From assembly GCA_902774815.1 (NCBI GenBank), contig CACYJV010000001.1:62001-126000 (forward strand): DNA of 64,000 nt, read 5' to 3'. This document shows, piece after piece, positions 36,751 through 45,654 of this stretch (positions are counted from its first letter, which is position 1; the number at the start of each line of letters is the position of its first letter). Below the pieces are notes generated by a model, which was not told where the DNA came from, made no database searches, and worked only from the letters and a program-made list of their open reading frames with translations. The DNA comes from an uncultured Prevotellaceae bacterium. GTDB lineage: Bacteria > Bacteroidota > Bacteroidia > Bacteroidales > Bacteroidaceae. A program made the translations under genes and the position numbers.

Positions 36751-38136
36751 TCAGCGAATGCTGAAGCGGAGGCCGACTTGCAGGTGGGGAGCGATGGGAT
36801 GAGCCTTGAAATAGGTATCCACAGACGAGTGATTGTCGATGTACCAACGGGCACCAGCCTCGCCATAAAGGCTAATGTGGCGTTGCAAACGATACTCGGC
36901 ACCAAGGGCAGCCGCCATTGACCACTGCAAACGGTCGTTGGGAGCCTCAACACCGTTGCCTTCAACCGTACGGGTAGCTTTCACGTTGACATCAGCCTGT
37001 GTACCAGCAATGCCATAGAGGGTGAACCCATTATCGGAAGCTGTGCGTATGCGGGATGGCTGCCAAAGGTCATAGCGCACATGGAGGGGTATGCCTACGT
37101 AATGGAGACGCTGATGAGTAGTGAGCGTGGTGCCTTGCATGGTCTGCAGGAATTCACTGGCGGCACGTGTATAGACGATGCCCGACTGAAGAGCGAGACG
37201 GTTGCTGAGCGAATAGCTCACGGAAATGCCCACGGAGAGAGGCAGATGATGGTGAGTCTGCTCACGATATTGCGTCAAATAAGGCCTGCTTGAGGGTGCG
37301 CCCCGACGGAAATAGTCAGTCTGATTGATCAGGTTGTTGTACTCATAATAGAGATTGTCGCTCATGAATACAGGTGTACTCTGCTGACTGGCAACAAGGG
37401 TATTCTGGGCAAAGAGGGCAAATTCCCATTCAGAACCACTCCCCTGCCCTAGCCAAAGGGGAAGAGAGGTCACTTCCGAATTGTCCTCTGAAGGAGGGAG
37501 AATGCCTGGCTGACGAGAAATGTTCGACTCTGCCACTTGGTTGAGTTCTTCTATTGGTTCTGGCTGTGCCACTTGGTCAGGCTGAGTGACTTGTTTGTTC
37601 TCTGTTACAGGAGATGATTCTTTGACAAGGCCTGCCACGGGTTGAACATCTGATTGAGTTGACTTGTTTAACTGAGCTAACAAGTTGGAGTGAGAATCGG
37701 TTCCTTTCCCATGAGAAGCAGGTTTGTCAACTTGCTTGGGTGCAGATGCCTGGCTGGAGTTGGCATTCGCCATCGTCTTGGAAAGAGATTGACTTGCAGA
37801 TTGGGCAAGTTGGAGCGATTGAGGATGAGATTGGGGTTGACTCTTGGGCTGGGGTTGAGATGGGAATGGAGTCGTTTGATGACGATAGAAATAGAGGGAA
37901 GCACCTCCAAGCAGAAGTGCCAGAGATGCTGCTACAGCCCAGCGACGAAGCATGAAGGTGCGTTGATGGGCTGGAAGGACAGAAGCAGCCTCCTCAGGGT
38001 GAGGAGTAGATGATGCCTCGGCATCGAGCTGCTGTTCGATGCGACTCCAAAGATCCTCGGGAGCAGCTTCCTGATGGTCGGCCAACTGCTGTCGCAGTTG
38101 TTCGTTCCAGTTGCGTGTGATGTCGTTTTCAGTCAT
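36751..38136 (-). CDS. Candidate dual-membrane-spanning anti-sigma factor (anti-sigma N-terminus + outer-membrane barrel)
   Basis: The 461-residue protein has a short cytoplasmic part (1-62, with EDLWSRIEQQLDAE). One inner-membrane segment follows (about 67-84, AVAASLALLLGGASLYFY), then a Gln/Ser/Pro-rich linker of about 140 residues. A C-terminal region from about 235 has alternating amphipathic strands typical of an outer-membrane beta-barrel and ends in GLRFSIR. The gene overlaps the ECF sigma gene by 8 bp, so translation is coupled. This architecture matches the dual membrane-spanning anti-sigma (Dma) factors described in Bacteroides thetaiotaomicron, in which one chain connects the outer membrane to the sigma factor. 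Annotation as a plain 'outer membrane beta-barrel protein' would miss the anti-sigma role. Confidence 0.8.
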   Translation of the reverse strand: MTENDITRNWNEQLRQQLADHQEAAPEDLWSRIEQQLDAEASSTPHPEEAASVLPAHQRTFMLRRWAVAASLALLLGGASLYFYRHQTTPFPSQPQPKSQPQSHPQSLQLAQSASQSLSKTMANANSSQASAPKQVDKPASHGKGTDSHSNLLAQLNKSTQSDVQPVAGLVKESSPVTENKQVTQPDQVAQPEPIEELNQVAESNISRQPGILPPSEDNSEVTSLPLWLGQGSGSEWEFALFAQNTLVASQQSTPVFMSDNLYYEYNNLINQTDYFRRGAPSSRPYLTQYREQTHHHLPLSVGISVSYSLSNRLALQSGIVYTRAASEFLQTMQGTTLTTHQRLHYVGIPLHVRYDLWQPSRIRTASDNGFTLYGIAGTQADVNVKATRTVEGNGVEAPNDRLQWSMAAALGAEYRLQRHISLYGEAGARWYIDNHSSVDTYFKAHPIAPHLQVGLRFSIR

Positions 38137-38692
38137 TGCGGTTCATGCTTTCGTTGATGAGCTTTGCCAACATGCGCTTGGCGCGTAGGAATTGTGATGC
38201 TGAGGAGTCGGGCTTTATACCGAGTAGGTCTGCGATTTCATTGTGTGTCAGGCCTTCGAAGACATGCAAGTTGAGTACGGCGCGATAACCTGGCGGCAGT
38301 TTCCCTATGAGCGACATGAGGACATCGGGCGGCACACCAGCCACATCGGGTTCATCGGCAGGCAAGTTCTGTAGTTGCTGTGGGGGCAAATCGGCTTCTG
38401 TCGTGAGCAACTGGTGATTTCGCATGTCCTGCTTCAGGCTGTCGAGAGCCTGATTAGCCGTGATGCGCGTGACCCAGGCTCGGAGCGAGCCCTCACCACG
38501 ATAGCTGAAGGCTTGCAGACTGGTGAGTATTTTCAGGAAGGCATCCTGAACGACATCGGCAGCCCTGTCGCGATTAGGGACATACCTCAGCGCTGTGGAC
38601 ATGGTATATCCCACATATCGGTCGTAGAGCCTACGCATGGCGGCACGGTCGCCATTAAGGATGTCGTTGAGTAATTGTCGTTCCGTCTCCAC
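38129..38692 (-). CDS. ECF-type RNA polymerase sigma-70 factor
   Basis: The 187-residue protein has region 2 (LYDRYVGYTMSTALRYVPNRDRAADVVQDAFLKIL, about 20-60) and region 4 with a helix-turn-helix (LNLHVFEGLTHNEIADLLGIKPDSSASQFLRAKRML, about 140-178). The start is a GTG at 38692, since an in-frame TAA lies three codons upstream. It follows the lipoprotein gene by 13 nt and overlaps the anti-sigma/barrel gene by 8 bp. It presumably directs a small regulon in response to an envelope signal passed by that protein. Confidence 0.95.
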   Translation of the reverse strand: METERQLLNDILNGDRAAMRRLYDRYVGYTMSTALRYVPNRDRAADVVQDAFLKILTSLQAFSYRGEGSLRAWVTRITANQALDSLKQDMRNHQLLTTEADLPPQQLQNLPADEPDVAGVPPDVLMSLIGKLPPGYRAVLNLHVFEGLTHNEIADLLGIKPDSSASQFLRAKRMLAKLINESMNRND

Positions 38693-38705
38693 TCGTTATC
38701 GCCAA

Positions 38706-39353
38706 TTAACGGATTCGCTGTTTACTGACGTAGATGATCTCGAGTTGTGGCTGAAAACGCGCCACCGTCTTGTCGGCATTCTGCAGGCTGTCAACATGAA
38801 GTGCGATGCCAAGCTGGCTGTAGTCGCTGGAACAGACCGCTGAACAGTTTGACATGTAGACGGCAATCTTGTGAACGGCGCCACCATAGCGAGTGTGATA
38901 GACGTAACGTGGTTTATCGATATGCCAATAAGTGGAGTTGGAGGTATAGCCTACATCAAAATAAGGGAACGAATAATCAAAGAGGTAGGCGTTCTGAGTT
39001 GCTTCGTCGGCCTTCTCATTGGGCACAGCTAGCGGCGTGATGAGCTGCATTGGAAAGAGCAGACTGAGTGTTCCGTCGTTGTTGATGGCAGAGATAACAG
39101 ACGAAATGGTTTGATTATTGTTTGGGTTGTTAGTGGTATTCGTCTGATTATAGGAACCATTTCCATTACCAAATGTCCATATACCACTATAGGCTGCTTG
39201 TGCATTGTCGGCACTATTTGGATCGGAGAAAGCAAAACTATCTTCGTCGTTAGAGCTGCAAGCTGCCAAAAGAAGAAAGAGAAGCCCCACACCACCCTTC
39301 CACAAATGGGAGGAAAGGTGGTGTAGGACGATGGATAATCGGTTTGTTGTCAT
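38706..39353 (-). CDS. Lipoprotein of unknown function in the ECF sigma operon
   Basis: The 215-residue protein has a lipobox (LLFLLLAACSSN), an Asn-rich low-complexity stretch (NQTNTTNNPNNNQTI, about 67-82) and a beta-rich remainder. I do not recognise the family. It is the first gene of a three-gene unit with the ECF sigma factor and the membrane-spanning anti-sigma protein. It could therefore be a signal sensor or partner at the envelope, which is inference from position only. Confidence 0.8.
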   Translation of the reverse strand: MTTNRLSIVLHHLSSHLWKGGVGLLFLLLAACSSNDEDSFAFSDPNSADNAQAAYSGIWTFGNGNGSYNQTNTTNNPNNNQTISSVISAINNDGTLSLLFPMQLITPLAVPNEKADEATQNAYLFDYSFPYFDVGYTSNSTYWHIDKPRYVYHTRYGGAVHKIAVYMSNCSAVCSSDYSQLGIALHVDSLQNADKTVARFQPQLEIIYVSKQRIR

Positions 39354-39465
39354 GACATTCTTTGCTTTGTTTCTGCCAGTAAAACGATGGAAGGCCTAAA
39401 ACCTTGCATGCCGAAACCGACTTTTTTTCACCCAAATCATGCCGAACCGGCACATGGAGTCAGCA

Positions 39466-41079
39466 CTATTTGTTCAGGTGCTGCACATACTTCACGGGAG
39501 GAACATCGCCTTTCAGGGTGGAAGCAATGCTCTGCGGGCGGATAGTGACAGGACCACGCATGAACTCGGGTATGTTGTAGCTCTTCATGAGCTGGCGATG
39601 GTAGTCGGGATCAGCCGTTGGCAGTTCGAAAGGCTTCGAGCCATGCCCGTCCTTGTCCATGTGGGCTATGAAGGGGCGCGTGTATACGCCATCGGTACGA
39701 CGACTCGAGAACACCACCCAACGTCCTGTGGACGACCAAGTGTGGTAGCTCTCGACATTATTGGAATTGATTTCCTTCAATGGACGTATGAGCTTTGCAT
39801 CGCTGTCGGCAGGTTGGCCCGAATGAACCTTCTCAAGATTGACGAGGTCGATCATCCAGAGGTTGGCATCGCGGTGCCAAATGTGGAAGCACCCCCACTC
39901 ACCGAGTGTGAACATGAGGAATCGGCCATCGGGAGAGATGCGGGGTAAGGTAGCACTCTTACCCAAAGCGGCTGCGTCGAACACCATTTCGCGAGGTCCA
40001 AACTCGCGCTTTTCGATGTCGAAAGCCTTGCGATAGATGCTGTATTTGATTTCCATACCGCGACGAATGGTTTCTGCCGTGTTGACGGTGTCGTTCTCGT
40101 ACTCGAAGTGTGCACTGCAATAGTAGAGCCAACGGCCATCGGGCGACCAGAATGGGAATATCTCAAACTCCTTTGGATCGTTCTCAATATTCATCACCTC
40201 GTCGCGATCGACATCATAAACGATAAGGTCACTCTCTGAATCGAGCACCTCAATCTTGTTAATGTCACGTGTATGGAAACTCTGCATGGTCTTGTTGGTG
40301 GAATAAGCGATAAGCTTCAGCCAAGGATGCCAGGAAGGATAGACACCAGCAGAGAGGATTGAGTCGTTCTTCATGTTGACTTTTTTCACCTGTCCGTCGT
40401 AGGCAATGACGGTTCCTCCGTTCTTCTGACGGGCATGGAACTGGAATCGGTCGGGATTCTGCATCTGATAGTTGTGGCAGTTGATGCATTGTCCGTTCAT
40501 CTCGTCGCCACAGAGCATGTTATCGTAGATGACGCTCTCGTCGTAGGTTTCAAGTGAACGCTGATTGATGGTGAGTTCCTCGTAGGTTACGTACGAAGGC
40601 GAGATGAGTCGATAGCTGATGTAGGAATCAATGGAGTCAGGCGAGACGTAGATGTTGAACGGTTTGAAGCGTGTCCACTGGCCTTCGTGCTCGGCAAAGA
40701 CTTCGACGCTGATAGCCTTTCCACATGCTTTTTGGGTGAGTTCCTTCCATGCGTCAATGTCGGGACAGGCCTTCAAATCCTCGCCACCGCAAACAATTTC
40801 GTCGGAACCGAAGGAATAGCGAGCTACCATCTGCGTGTAGTCTTTCTCTTGATGCATGGTGTTCAGCTCAAAGGAAAGCGGTGCAATGTTAATGGGCACC
40901 GTCACCTCCGTATATTCGGGATATATGACTGGCAACTTGCTGCTTTGCGTATATTTCTCGGGCACTTTCGCCTGCTGGCATGACGTGAGCCCACACGTAA
41001 GACATCCAAAGAGGAGTATGGCAGCAGCTGTTGAGTGGCAGAGCCGCGTCAGACGGCAGTATGTTTTATTTGTTTCCAT
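39466..41079 (-). CDS. TolB/PD40-like beta-propeller lipoprotein with a CxxCH motif
   Basis: The 537-residue protein has a lipobox (CGLTSC, Cys34). A middle segment contains GQCINCHNY (Cys198, Cys201, His202), which fits a c-type heme attachment site. A beta-propeller of PD40/TolB-like blades follows (YPSWHPWLKLIAYST, FPFWSPDGRWLYYCS, LPRISPDGRFLMFT, YHTWSSTGRWVVFSS). Bacteroidota have a family of such lipoproteins annotated variously as TolB-like or cytochrome-c-related; function is not established. It lies 38 nt downstream of the DUF6057 membrane protein gene, probably co-transcribed. Confidence 0.88.
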   Translation of the reverse strand: METNKTYCRLTRLCHSTAAAILLFGCLTCGLTSCQQAKVPEKYTQSSKLPVIYPEYTEVTVPINIAPLSFELNTMHQEKDYTQMVARYSFGSDEIVCGGEDLKACPDIDAWKELTQKACGKAISVEVFAEHEGQWTRFKPFNIYVSPDSIDSYISYRLISPSYVTYEELTINQRSLETYDESVIYDNMLCGDEMNGQCINCHNYQMQNPDRFQFHARQKNGGTVIAYDGQVKKVNMKNDSILSAGVYPSWHPWLKLIAYSTNKTMQSFHTRDINKIEVLDSESDLIVYDVDRDEVMNIENDPKEFEIFPFWSPDGRWLYYCSAHFEYENDTVNTAETIRRGMEIKYSIYRKAFDIEKREFGPREMVFDAAALGKSATLPRISPDGRFLMFTLGEWGCFHIWHRDANLWMIDLVNLEKVHSGQPADSDAKLIRPLKEINSNNVESYHTWSSTGRWVVFSSRRTDGVYTRPFIAHMDKDGHGSKPFELPTADPDYHRQLMKSYNIPEFMRGPVTIRPQSIASTLKGDVPPVKYVQHLNK

Positions 41080-41117
41080 GCGTTACTGTGTTTCTTTGTC
41101 ACTTAAATACTTAATCA

Positions 41118-43016
41118 TCAATAGCTTCTTTGTCCGCGAGTAAAGAAGTACTCATAATAGAACGTACCGCCAAAGCGATCGTACATGAGAGGTTTCATCT
41201 GCTCTTCGGTCATGCCACGATATTGTTCGGCTGCAGCCATGAACTCTTCGTAGGTCTTTTTGACTTCTTCGTCGAAGGGCATACGGCTGATGTCGACCTT
41301 ATTCTCCAAATGACCATAGAGATAGGCTGCCTCCTGAATGTGAATGGGCATGTGTTTATCGGCCATTTGCGGTGCGTAGCGATAGAATCGTGCCCAGAAA
41401 GTGGGAATGTCCTTGGTCTGTAGCGCAAAGAGCATGGCCTGTTCCTGATAGGCAGGGTCATCACTGTCGTGAGCAGAGAAGTAGTTGATGAGGAATATCT
41501 CTACAAGTGTGTTGTCACTTGTGAGTTCATTGGTCTTCGGCATGAGGTGCATGATGGTAGAGAACTCCTTGTCATTGGCCACGAGTTTCGGATTCTTCAC
41601 AAAGCGTTCATACTGTTGAGCCCAGTCAGCATAGTACTTGGTCTTGCTAAGTATGTCGATGTACTTCTGGGCAACGGTCATCTCGCCATTCATGAGGGAA
41701 CAACGGAGCATGAACTTATAGTAATCGACGCGCCAACCATACTCCACACCATCTTCAAGGCACCAACGGTAACAGTAGTTCAGCATGCCATAGTTGTAAT
41801 AAACCATCTTTCCACCGACCTGGGTGAGGCGGGCTGTGAAGGGCGCGTTAGGTGCTGCATCGCCATTGCGGTAGTGATACATCTCGTCACCCTGACGGCC
41901 AAGTCGCGAAAGGGCCAGGTTCTTCATCATCCACATCATGCGATTGGGGTTGCTGTCATGGTCATGATAGGTGGTAAGGATGTCTTCCCACTGCTGGTTT
42001 TCGGCATATCGGTACATAGAAAGCTCGGTATGGAAGTTCTCGTCCTTAAACCAGAAATGACAGACGCTACCGATGAGAACGACGAGGAGCAACAACTGAG
42101 CACCACCCCACAGGAATGTACGACGTACTTCTGACTGACGCTGCTTTTTATAGAGTGCTGCCATGGCCAAAAGCACTGCCACCAACAGATAATAAGGTAT
42201 GTAATAGGCATAATAATCCTCCTCAAGACGGAAGACAGGAAGGCCTGTGTAGTAGATATTGACGATGTTTGTCTGATAGAAATGCCAATGATAGTAAGCC
42301 AACGGTACGAGTACAATGGCTGCAACGGCAACGATGGTATCAACAATGCGGCTGGTTTTGCTACAGCCAGACAGTCGCCATGCCAGCACAGCCATGAGTG
42401 AGGCAGCCAACAGGGCATAGAAGCCAATGAGAGGATAGCCTACAGCTACTGTAAGCACAATCATCAACGTGCGCAGAAGGCCTTTGGGCAAAGAGCGATA
42501 ACCCCATGCCAGGGCCACGGCAGCCGTGATTCCGATGGTTGAAGCAAAGAAATGGCCGCGGAACTTCAGGTAATAGATCCAGTAACCGAGGTCAACGTCG
42601 GTGATGAGCAACAGCACTACAGGCACGAGCAGCACGAGTCCCCACTTGGCGGGAATGTTAAACGCACGCTTCATGACCCACATGAGCAACGCCCACCATA
42701 GGCATAGCAACACAACGCCTATCCACGGATGGTAGAAGAACTGGGTGAAGTAGGAACCGAGATAGGTAAGCAAGCCGCCCGAAACAACCATCTGCTGCTT
42801 AAAGAACAACGGTGTGTAGAGGAACAGGTTGAGTTCCTGAACGCGGAAGAGGTAGTTGCTCTCAAAGATCAGAAGGGCTGCTGCCACGGCAATGAGCGCC
42901 AGCAGTGGCACACCAATAGACCAGCCCGTCAAAGTACGACTTCCTATCGCAAATGACTTTCCAGTAGCCTTTGCAGACTTCTTGCTTTGCTGTTTTTTAC
43001 TGTCTTTTTTTCCCAT
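41118..43016 (-). CDS. Polytopic membrane protein, DUF6057-like
   Basis: The 632-residue protein has a lysine-rich cytoplasmic start (GKKDSKKQQSKKSAK). About ten hydrophobic segments lie between residues 34 and 330, for example GVPLLALIAVAAALLIF, WIGVVLLCLWWALLMWV and LVLLVPVVLLLITDV. A soluble, helix-rich, TPR-like C-terminal half follows (about 340-632, WRVDYYKFMLRCSLMNGEM, DADWAQQYERFVKN-like). It matches what I know as DUF6057 in Bacteroidota. No catalytic motif is evident. It lies between the GNAT-fold gene and the TolB-like lipoprotein gene with gaps of about 40 nt. Confidence 0.87.
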   Translation of the reverse strand: MGKKDSKKQQSKKSAKATGKSFAIGSRTLTGWSIGVPLLALIAVAAALLIFESNYLFRVQELNLFLYTPLFFKQQMVVSGGLLTYLGSYFTQFFYHPWIGVVLLCLWWALLMWVMKRAFNIPAKWGLVLLVPVVLLLITDVDLGYWIYYLKFRGHFFASTIGITAAVALAWGYRSLPKGLLRTLMIVLTVAVGYPLIGFYALLAASLMAVLAWRLSGCSKTSRIVDTIVAVAAIVLVPLAYYHWHFYQTNIVNIYYTGLPVFRLEEDYYAYYIPYYLLVAVLLAMAALYKKQRQSEVRRTFLWGGAQLLLLVVLIGSVCHFWFKDENFHTELSMYRYAENQQWEDILTTYHDHDSNPNRMMWMMKNLALSRLGRQGDEMYHYRNGDAAPNAPFTARLTQVGGKMVYYNYGMLNYCYRWCLEDGVEYGWRVDYYKFMLRCSLMNGEMTVAQKYIDILSKTKYYADWAQQYERFVKNPKLVANDKEFSTIMHLMPKTNELTSDNTLVEIFLINYFSAHDSDDPAYQEQAMLFALQTKDIPTFWARFYRYAPQMADKHMPIHIQEAAYLYGHLENKVDISRMPFDEEVKKTYEEFMAAAEQYRGMTEEQMKPLMYDRFGGTFYYEYFFTRGQRSY

Positions 43017-43056
43017 TGGTTATTATGTTATTTTCGTTTGTTTCTTTGCTATCATC

Positions 43057-43998
43057 TTACCTGACTTCCCATTCGTAGGTGTCATAGCACACAGCACGGC
43101 CACCATAACCCTCCTTGTGGGCAATGAGACCTTCGTTGATGACGCTGCCTTGTTCTTCTGTTGAACTGCCAAAGTCAAGATATGGACAGTCTGCATAGTC
43201 GTGATACATCACACGTTCATATATGGCCTCCATGGCACCTGTCTGCTTTCCGATGTCGTTAGTCGAACTATATTGACCGTGAAGCACTTGCGGCGTTACG
43301 TAGAATGTGATGCCTCCAACTATCTGATCACCCTGATAGGCATTGTATTGAATGATTTTGTCGGGGAAACGTGACTTCAACAATAGCATTTCTGCCAGCG
43401 TATGAACAGGTTTCGACTCAAAACGCTTCAGCAGATTGGCCTCAAGCAATGGCCAAAACTCCTCCAAACTGGCATCTCGTTCAACGCGGATGCCATTCTC
43501 CATAGCGTTTTTGAGTCGCCGACGATGGTCTTTGCGCCATGCAATGTGCTGCCCCATAATGATTGTCGTGCCCACATTGCGCAGCAAAAGCCGTGCATGG
43601 CAATGCCAAAAGATGGCATATAAGTCTTCTTCTGCGGGAACTTGGTGATAAATCCACGGTACAGGCCGATAGATAACCCTATGGAATCCTGCAGCCTTCA
43701 AGTATTCATTGAGTTCCTGAAAGAGAGTGATCGTATCTGCAATGGTCACCTTTAGGTTCATGATGAGGCCGCCATACGTCAGCCCATAATGCGAATAGAG
43801 CGTGTCACCGACCTCATGTGCAGGGAGCAAGGAGTGAAGATGTTTGCCAACAAAGAACATCAGGGAATGGTCTTTGAAGCGATCGGCATGATAATCCATA
43901 TAGCCGCGCTTGAATAGGAACGTGGCATTGCGTGCCCCGTCTACGTAACGATCCCATTCCTGCTGATCTGCAGGCGTATATCTCCTTATTTCAAACAT
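43057..43998 (-). CDS. GNAT/FemAB-like acyl- or aminoacyltransferase
   Basis: The 313-residue protein has an N-terminal half (EWDRYVDGARNATFLFKRGYMDYH), a basic stretch (KDHRRRLKNAMENGI, about 160-175) and a second GNAT-like half with IVGGITFYV and YLDFGSSTEEQG. This two-lobed layout resembles GNAT_6/FemAB-like transferases that acylate sugars or peptidoglycan precursors. The gene overlaps the cupin ketoisomerase gene by 13 bp, so translation is coupled and a common sugar-modification pathway is likely. Substrate and donor cannot be told. Confidence 0.82.
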   Translation of the reverse strand: MFEIRRYTPADQQEWDRYVDGARNATFLFKRGYMDYHADRFKDHSLMFFVGKHLHSLLPAHEVGDTLYSHYGLTYGGLIMNLKVTIADTITLFQELNEYLKAAGFHRVIYRPVPWIYHQVPAEEDLYAIFWHCHARLLLRNVGTTIIMGQHIAWRKDHRRRLKNAMENGIRVERDASLEEFWPLLEANLLKRFESKPVHTLAEMLLLKSRFPDKIIQYNAYQGDQIVGGITFYVTPQVLHGQYSSTNDIGKQTGAMEAIYERVMYHDYADCPYLDFGSSTEEQGSVINEGLIAHKEGYGGRAVCYDTYEWEVR

Positions 43999-44393
43999 TT
44001 TTTATATGTCAAGAAATCATCATAGTCACGAATATAGTCTTCTTCTTCGAACGGAAGAGACGACAAAACCAGGCATACAGCACCCGAAGAGAAGTCGTCG
44101 AGTGTACGCCAAAGACCTGTTTCCACCAACAATCCTTGATAAGGGTGGTTCAGATGGAACGTCTCTTTGTTGCCATGTCCGTCATCGAGTGTCACGTCGA
44201 ACGAGCCACTCACTGCAATAATGAACTCACGGCAATGCTTATGAGCATGTCCGCCACGGCTCTCGCCGCCTGGTACATCGTACACCCAATAGACTCGCGA
44301 TACCTTAAACGGTACGTTCGTCATTTCCTCTGCCACGGTCAGGTTGCCGCGAGGGTCAATAATCTTGGGCAGGACAATGATTTCTCCTATCAT
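43986..44393 (-). CDS. WxcM/FdtA-like cupin, dTDP-sugar 3,4-ketoisomerase-type
   Basis: The start is set at ATG 44393 (MIGEIIVLPKIIDPRGNLTV), where the family usually begins. A 22-residue upstream extension in the open frame is not conserved-looking. The product has 135 residues, a single cupin barrel, with SRGGHAHKHCREF carrying the two His that serve as catalytic residues in FdtA. FdtA/QdtA enzymes convert dTDP-4-keto-6-deoxyglucose to the 3-keto isomer. The RfbB that makes their substrate is encoded three genes upstream in the same direction (45651-46787). The 3-aminotransferase that would complete a Fuc3N or Qui3N pathway is not in the window. Confidence 0.85.
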   Translation of the reverse strand: MIGEIIVLPKIIDPRGNLTVAEEMTNVPFKVSRVYWVYDVPGGESRGGHAHKHCREFIIAVSGSFDVTLDDGHGNKETFHLNHPYQGLLVETGLWRTLDDFSSGAVCLVLSSLPFEEEDYIRDYDDFLTYKKCLK

Positions 44394-44472
44394 TTTGCTT
44401 GAACTATTCTTTCTTTTATGAACTTTTTGAACTCTATGAACCGCATTTAAGCAGCACAAAGCACCTGTTCAC

Positions 44473-45654
44473 TTACTTCTTCATATAGGGTTCGGTGCCA
44501 AGAACAGTTGTGGCGAGGCGCTTGGCCTTGTCACGCAGCGTGTTGACATCAGTTCCCAATTCATCGTAACAGAGAACGACACCCATACGACGGCCCACGT
44601 GAGCCTCGGGTTTGCCGAAGATGCGCACCCGAGTGTTTTCCTCGCGAAGTGCATCAATGAGGTTGTAGTTCAGTGGCTCAGTGCTTTCGACGGGCGAAAG
44701 GACAACTGCGCTGGCTCCGGCATGCTCCAACTTGATGCCGGCGATAGGCAAACCGAGCACGGCACGCAGGTGAAGTTCGAACTCCGAGAGGTTGGTTGTA
44801 TGTCCAAGCGTCACCATTCCCGTGTCGTGAGGACGCGGCGAAAGTTCCGAGAAGATGACTTCGCCCTGCCGAGTCAGGAAGAACTCAACGCCCCAGATGC
44901 CATAGCCAGTCAGCGCACGTGTCACTTCGTCGGCCATATGCTGAGCTTGCTTCAAGGCTTCGTCACTAATCTGATAGGGTTGCCATGACTCGCGATAGTC
45001 ACCGCCCTTCTGCACATGTCCAACAGGGGGGCAGAAGAGTGTAGGACCATTCTTTTGCGTAACGGTAAGCAGCGTAAACTCCGACTCAAAGTCAATGAAT
45101 TCCTCGATGATGACTTCCTTCACGTCGCCACGGCTGCCTTCCATTGCTTCGCGGAAAGCCTCAGCCAGTTCGTCATCATTGTGAACGTAGCTCTGTCCAT
45201 GGCCGCTACTCGACATAAGGGGCTTCACCACGCAGGGGAAACCAATCTCATCGGCAGCCTTTTTGAACTCGTCGAACGTCTTGGCATAGAAATATTTCGC
45301 TGTTCGCAAGCCCAGTTCCCGTGCTGCGAGGTCACGAATGGCGCGGCGATTCATTGTGTAGTTGACGGCACGAGCCGACGGAACCACCTGAATACCCTCC
45401 TTTTCAAACTGAAAGAGGCGCTCTGTGCGGATAGCCTCTATCTCTGGCACTATGATGTCGGGCTGATGCTTCCTTACAACGGCCTCCAGTGCATCGCCAT
45501 CGAGCATTGAGAAAACTTCGCACTCATCGGCTACTTGCATCGCAGGGGCACCTGCATATCGGTCACACGCCACTACATAGATGCCCTTTCGCTTGGCTGC
45601 GATGACAAACTCCTTGCCCAGCTCGCCTGAGCCTAATAGTAGTATTTTTTTCAT
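44473..45654 (-). CDS. purT: Formate-dependent phosphoribosylglycinamide formyltransferase
   Basis: The 393-residue protein is of normal PurT length. It shows the N-terminal GSGELGKEF and ATP-grasp elements ([41 protein letters not shown] and [15 protein letters not shown]). It formylates GAR with formate and ATP in de novo purine synthesis, replacing folate-dependent PurN. The start ATG overlaps the stop of rfbB by 4 bp (ATGA type), so the two are translationally coupled despite unrelated pathways. Confidence 0.96.
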   Translation of the reverse strand: MKKILLLGSGELGKEFVIAAKRKGIYVVACDRYAGAPAMQVADECEVFSMLDGDALEAVVRKHQPDIIVPEIEAIRTERLFQFEKEGIQVVPSARAVNYTMNRRAIRDLAARELGLRTAKYFYAKTFDEFKKAADEIGFPCVVKPLMSSSGHGQSYVHNDDELAEAFREAMEGSRGDVKEVIIEEFIDFESEFTLLTVTQKNGPTLFCPPVGHVQKGGDYRESWQPYQISDEALKQAQHMADEVTRALTGYGIWGVEFFLTRQGEVIFSELSPRPHDTGMVTLGHTTNLSEFELHLRAVLGLPIAGIKLEHAGASAVVLSPVESTEPLNYNLIDALREENTRVRIFGKPEAHVGRRMGVVLCYDELGTDVNTLRDKAKRLATTVLGTEPYMKK

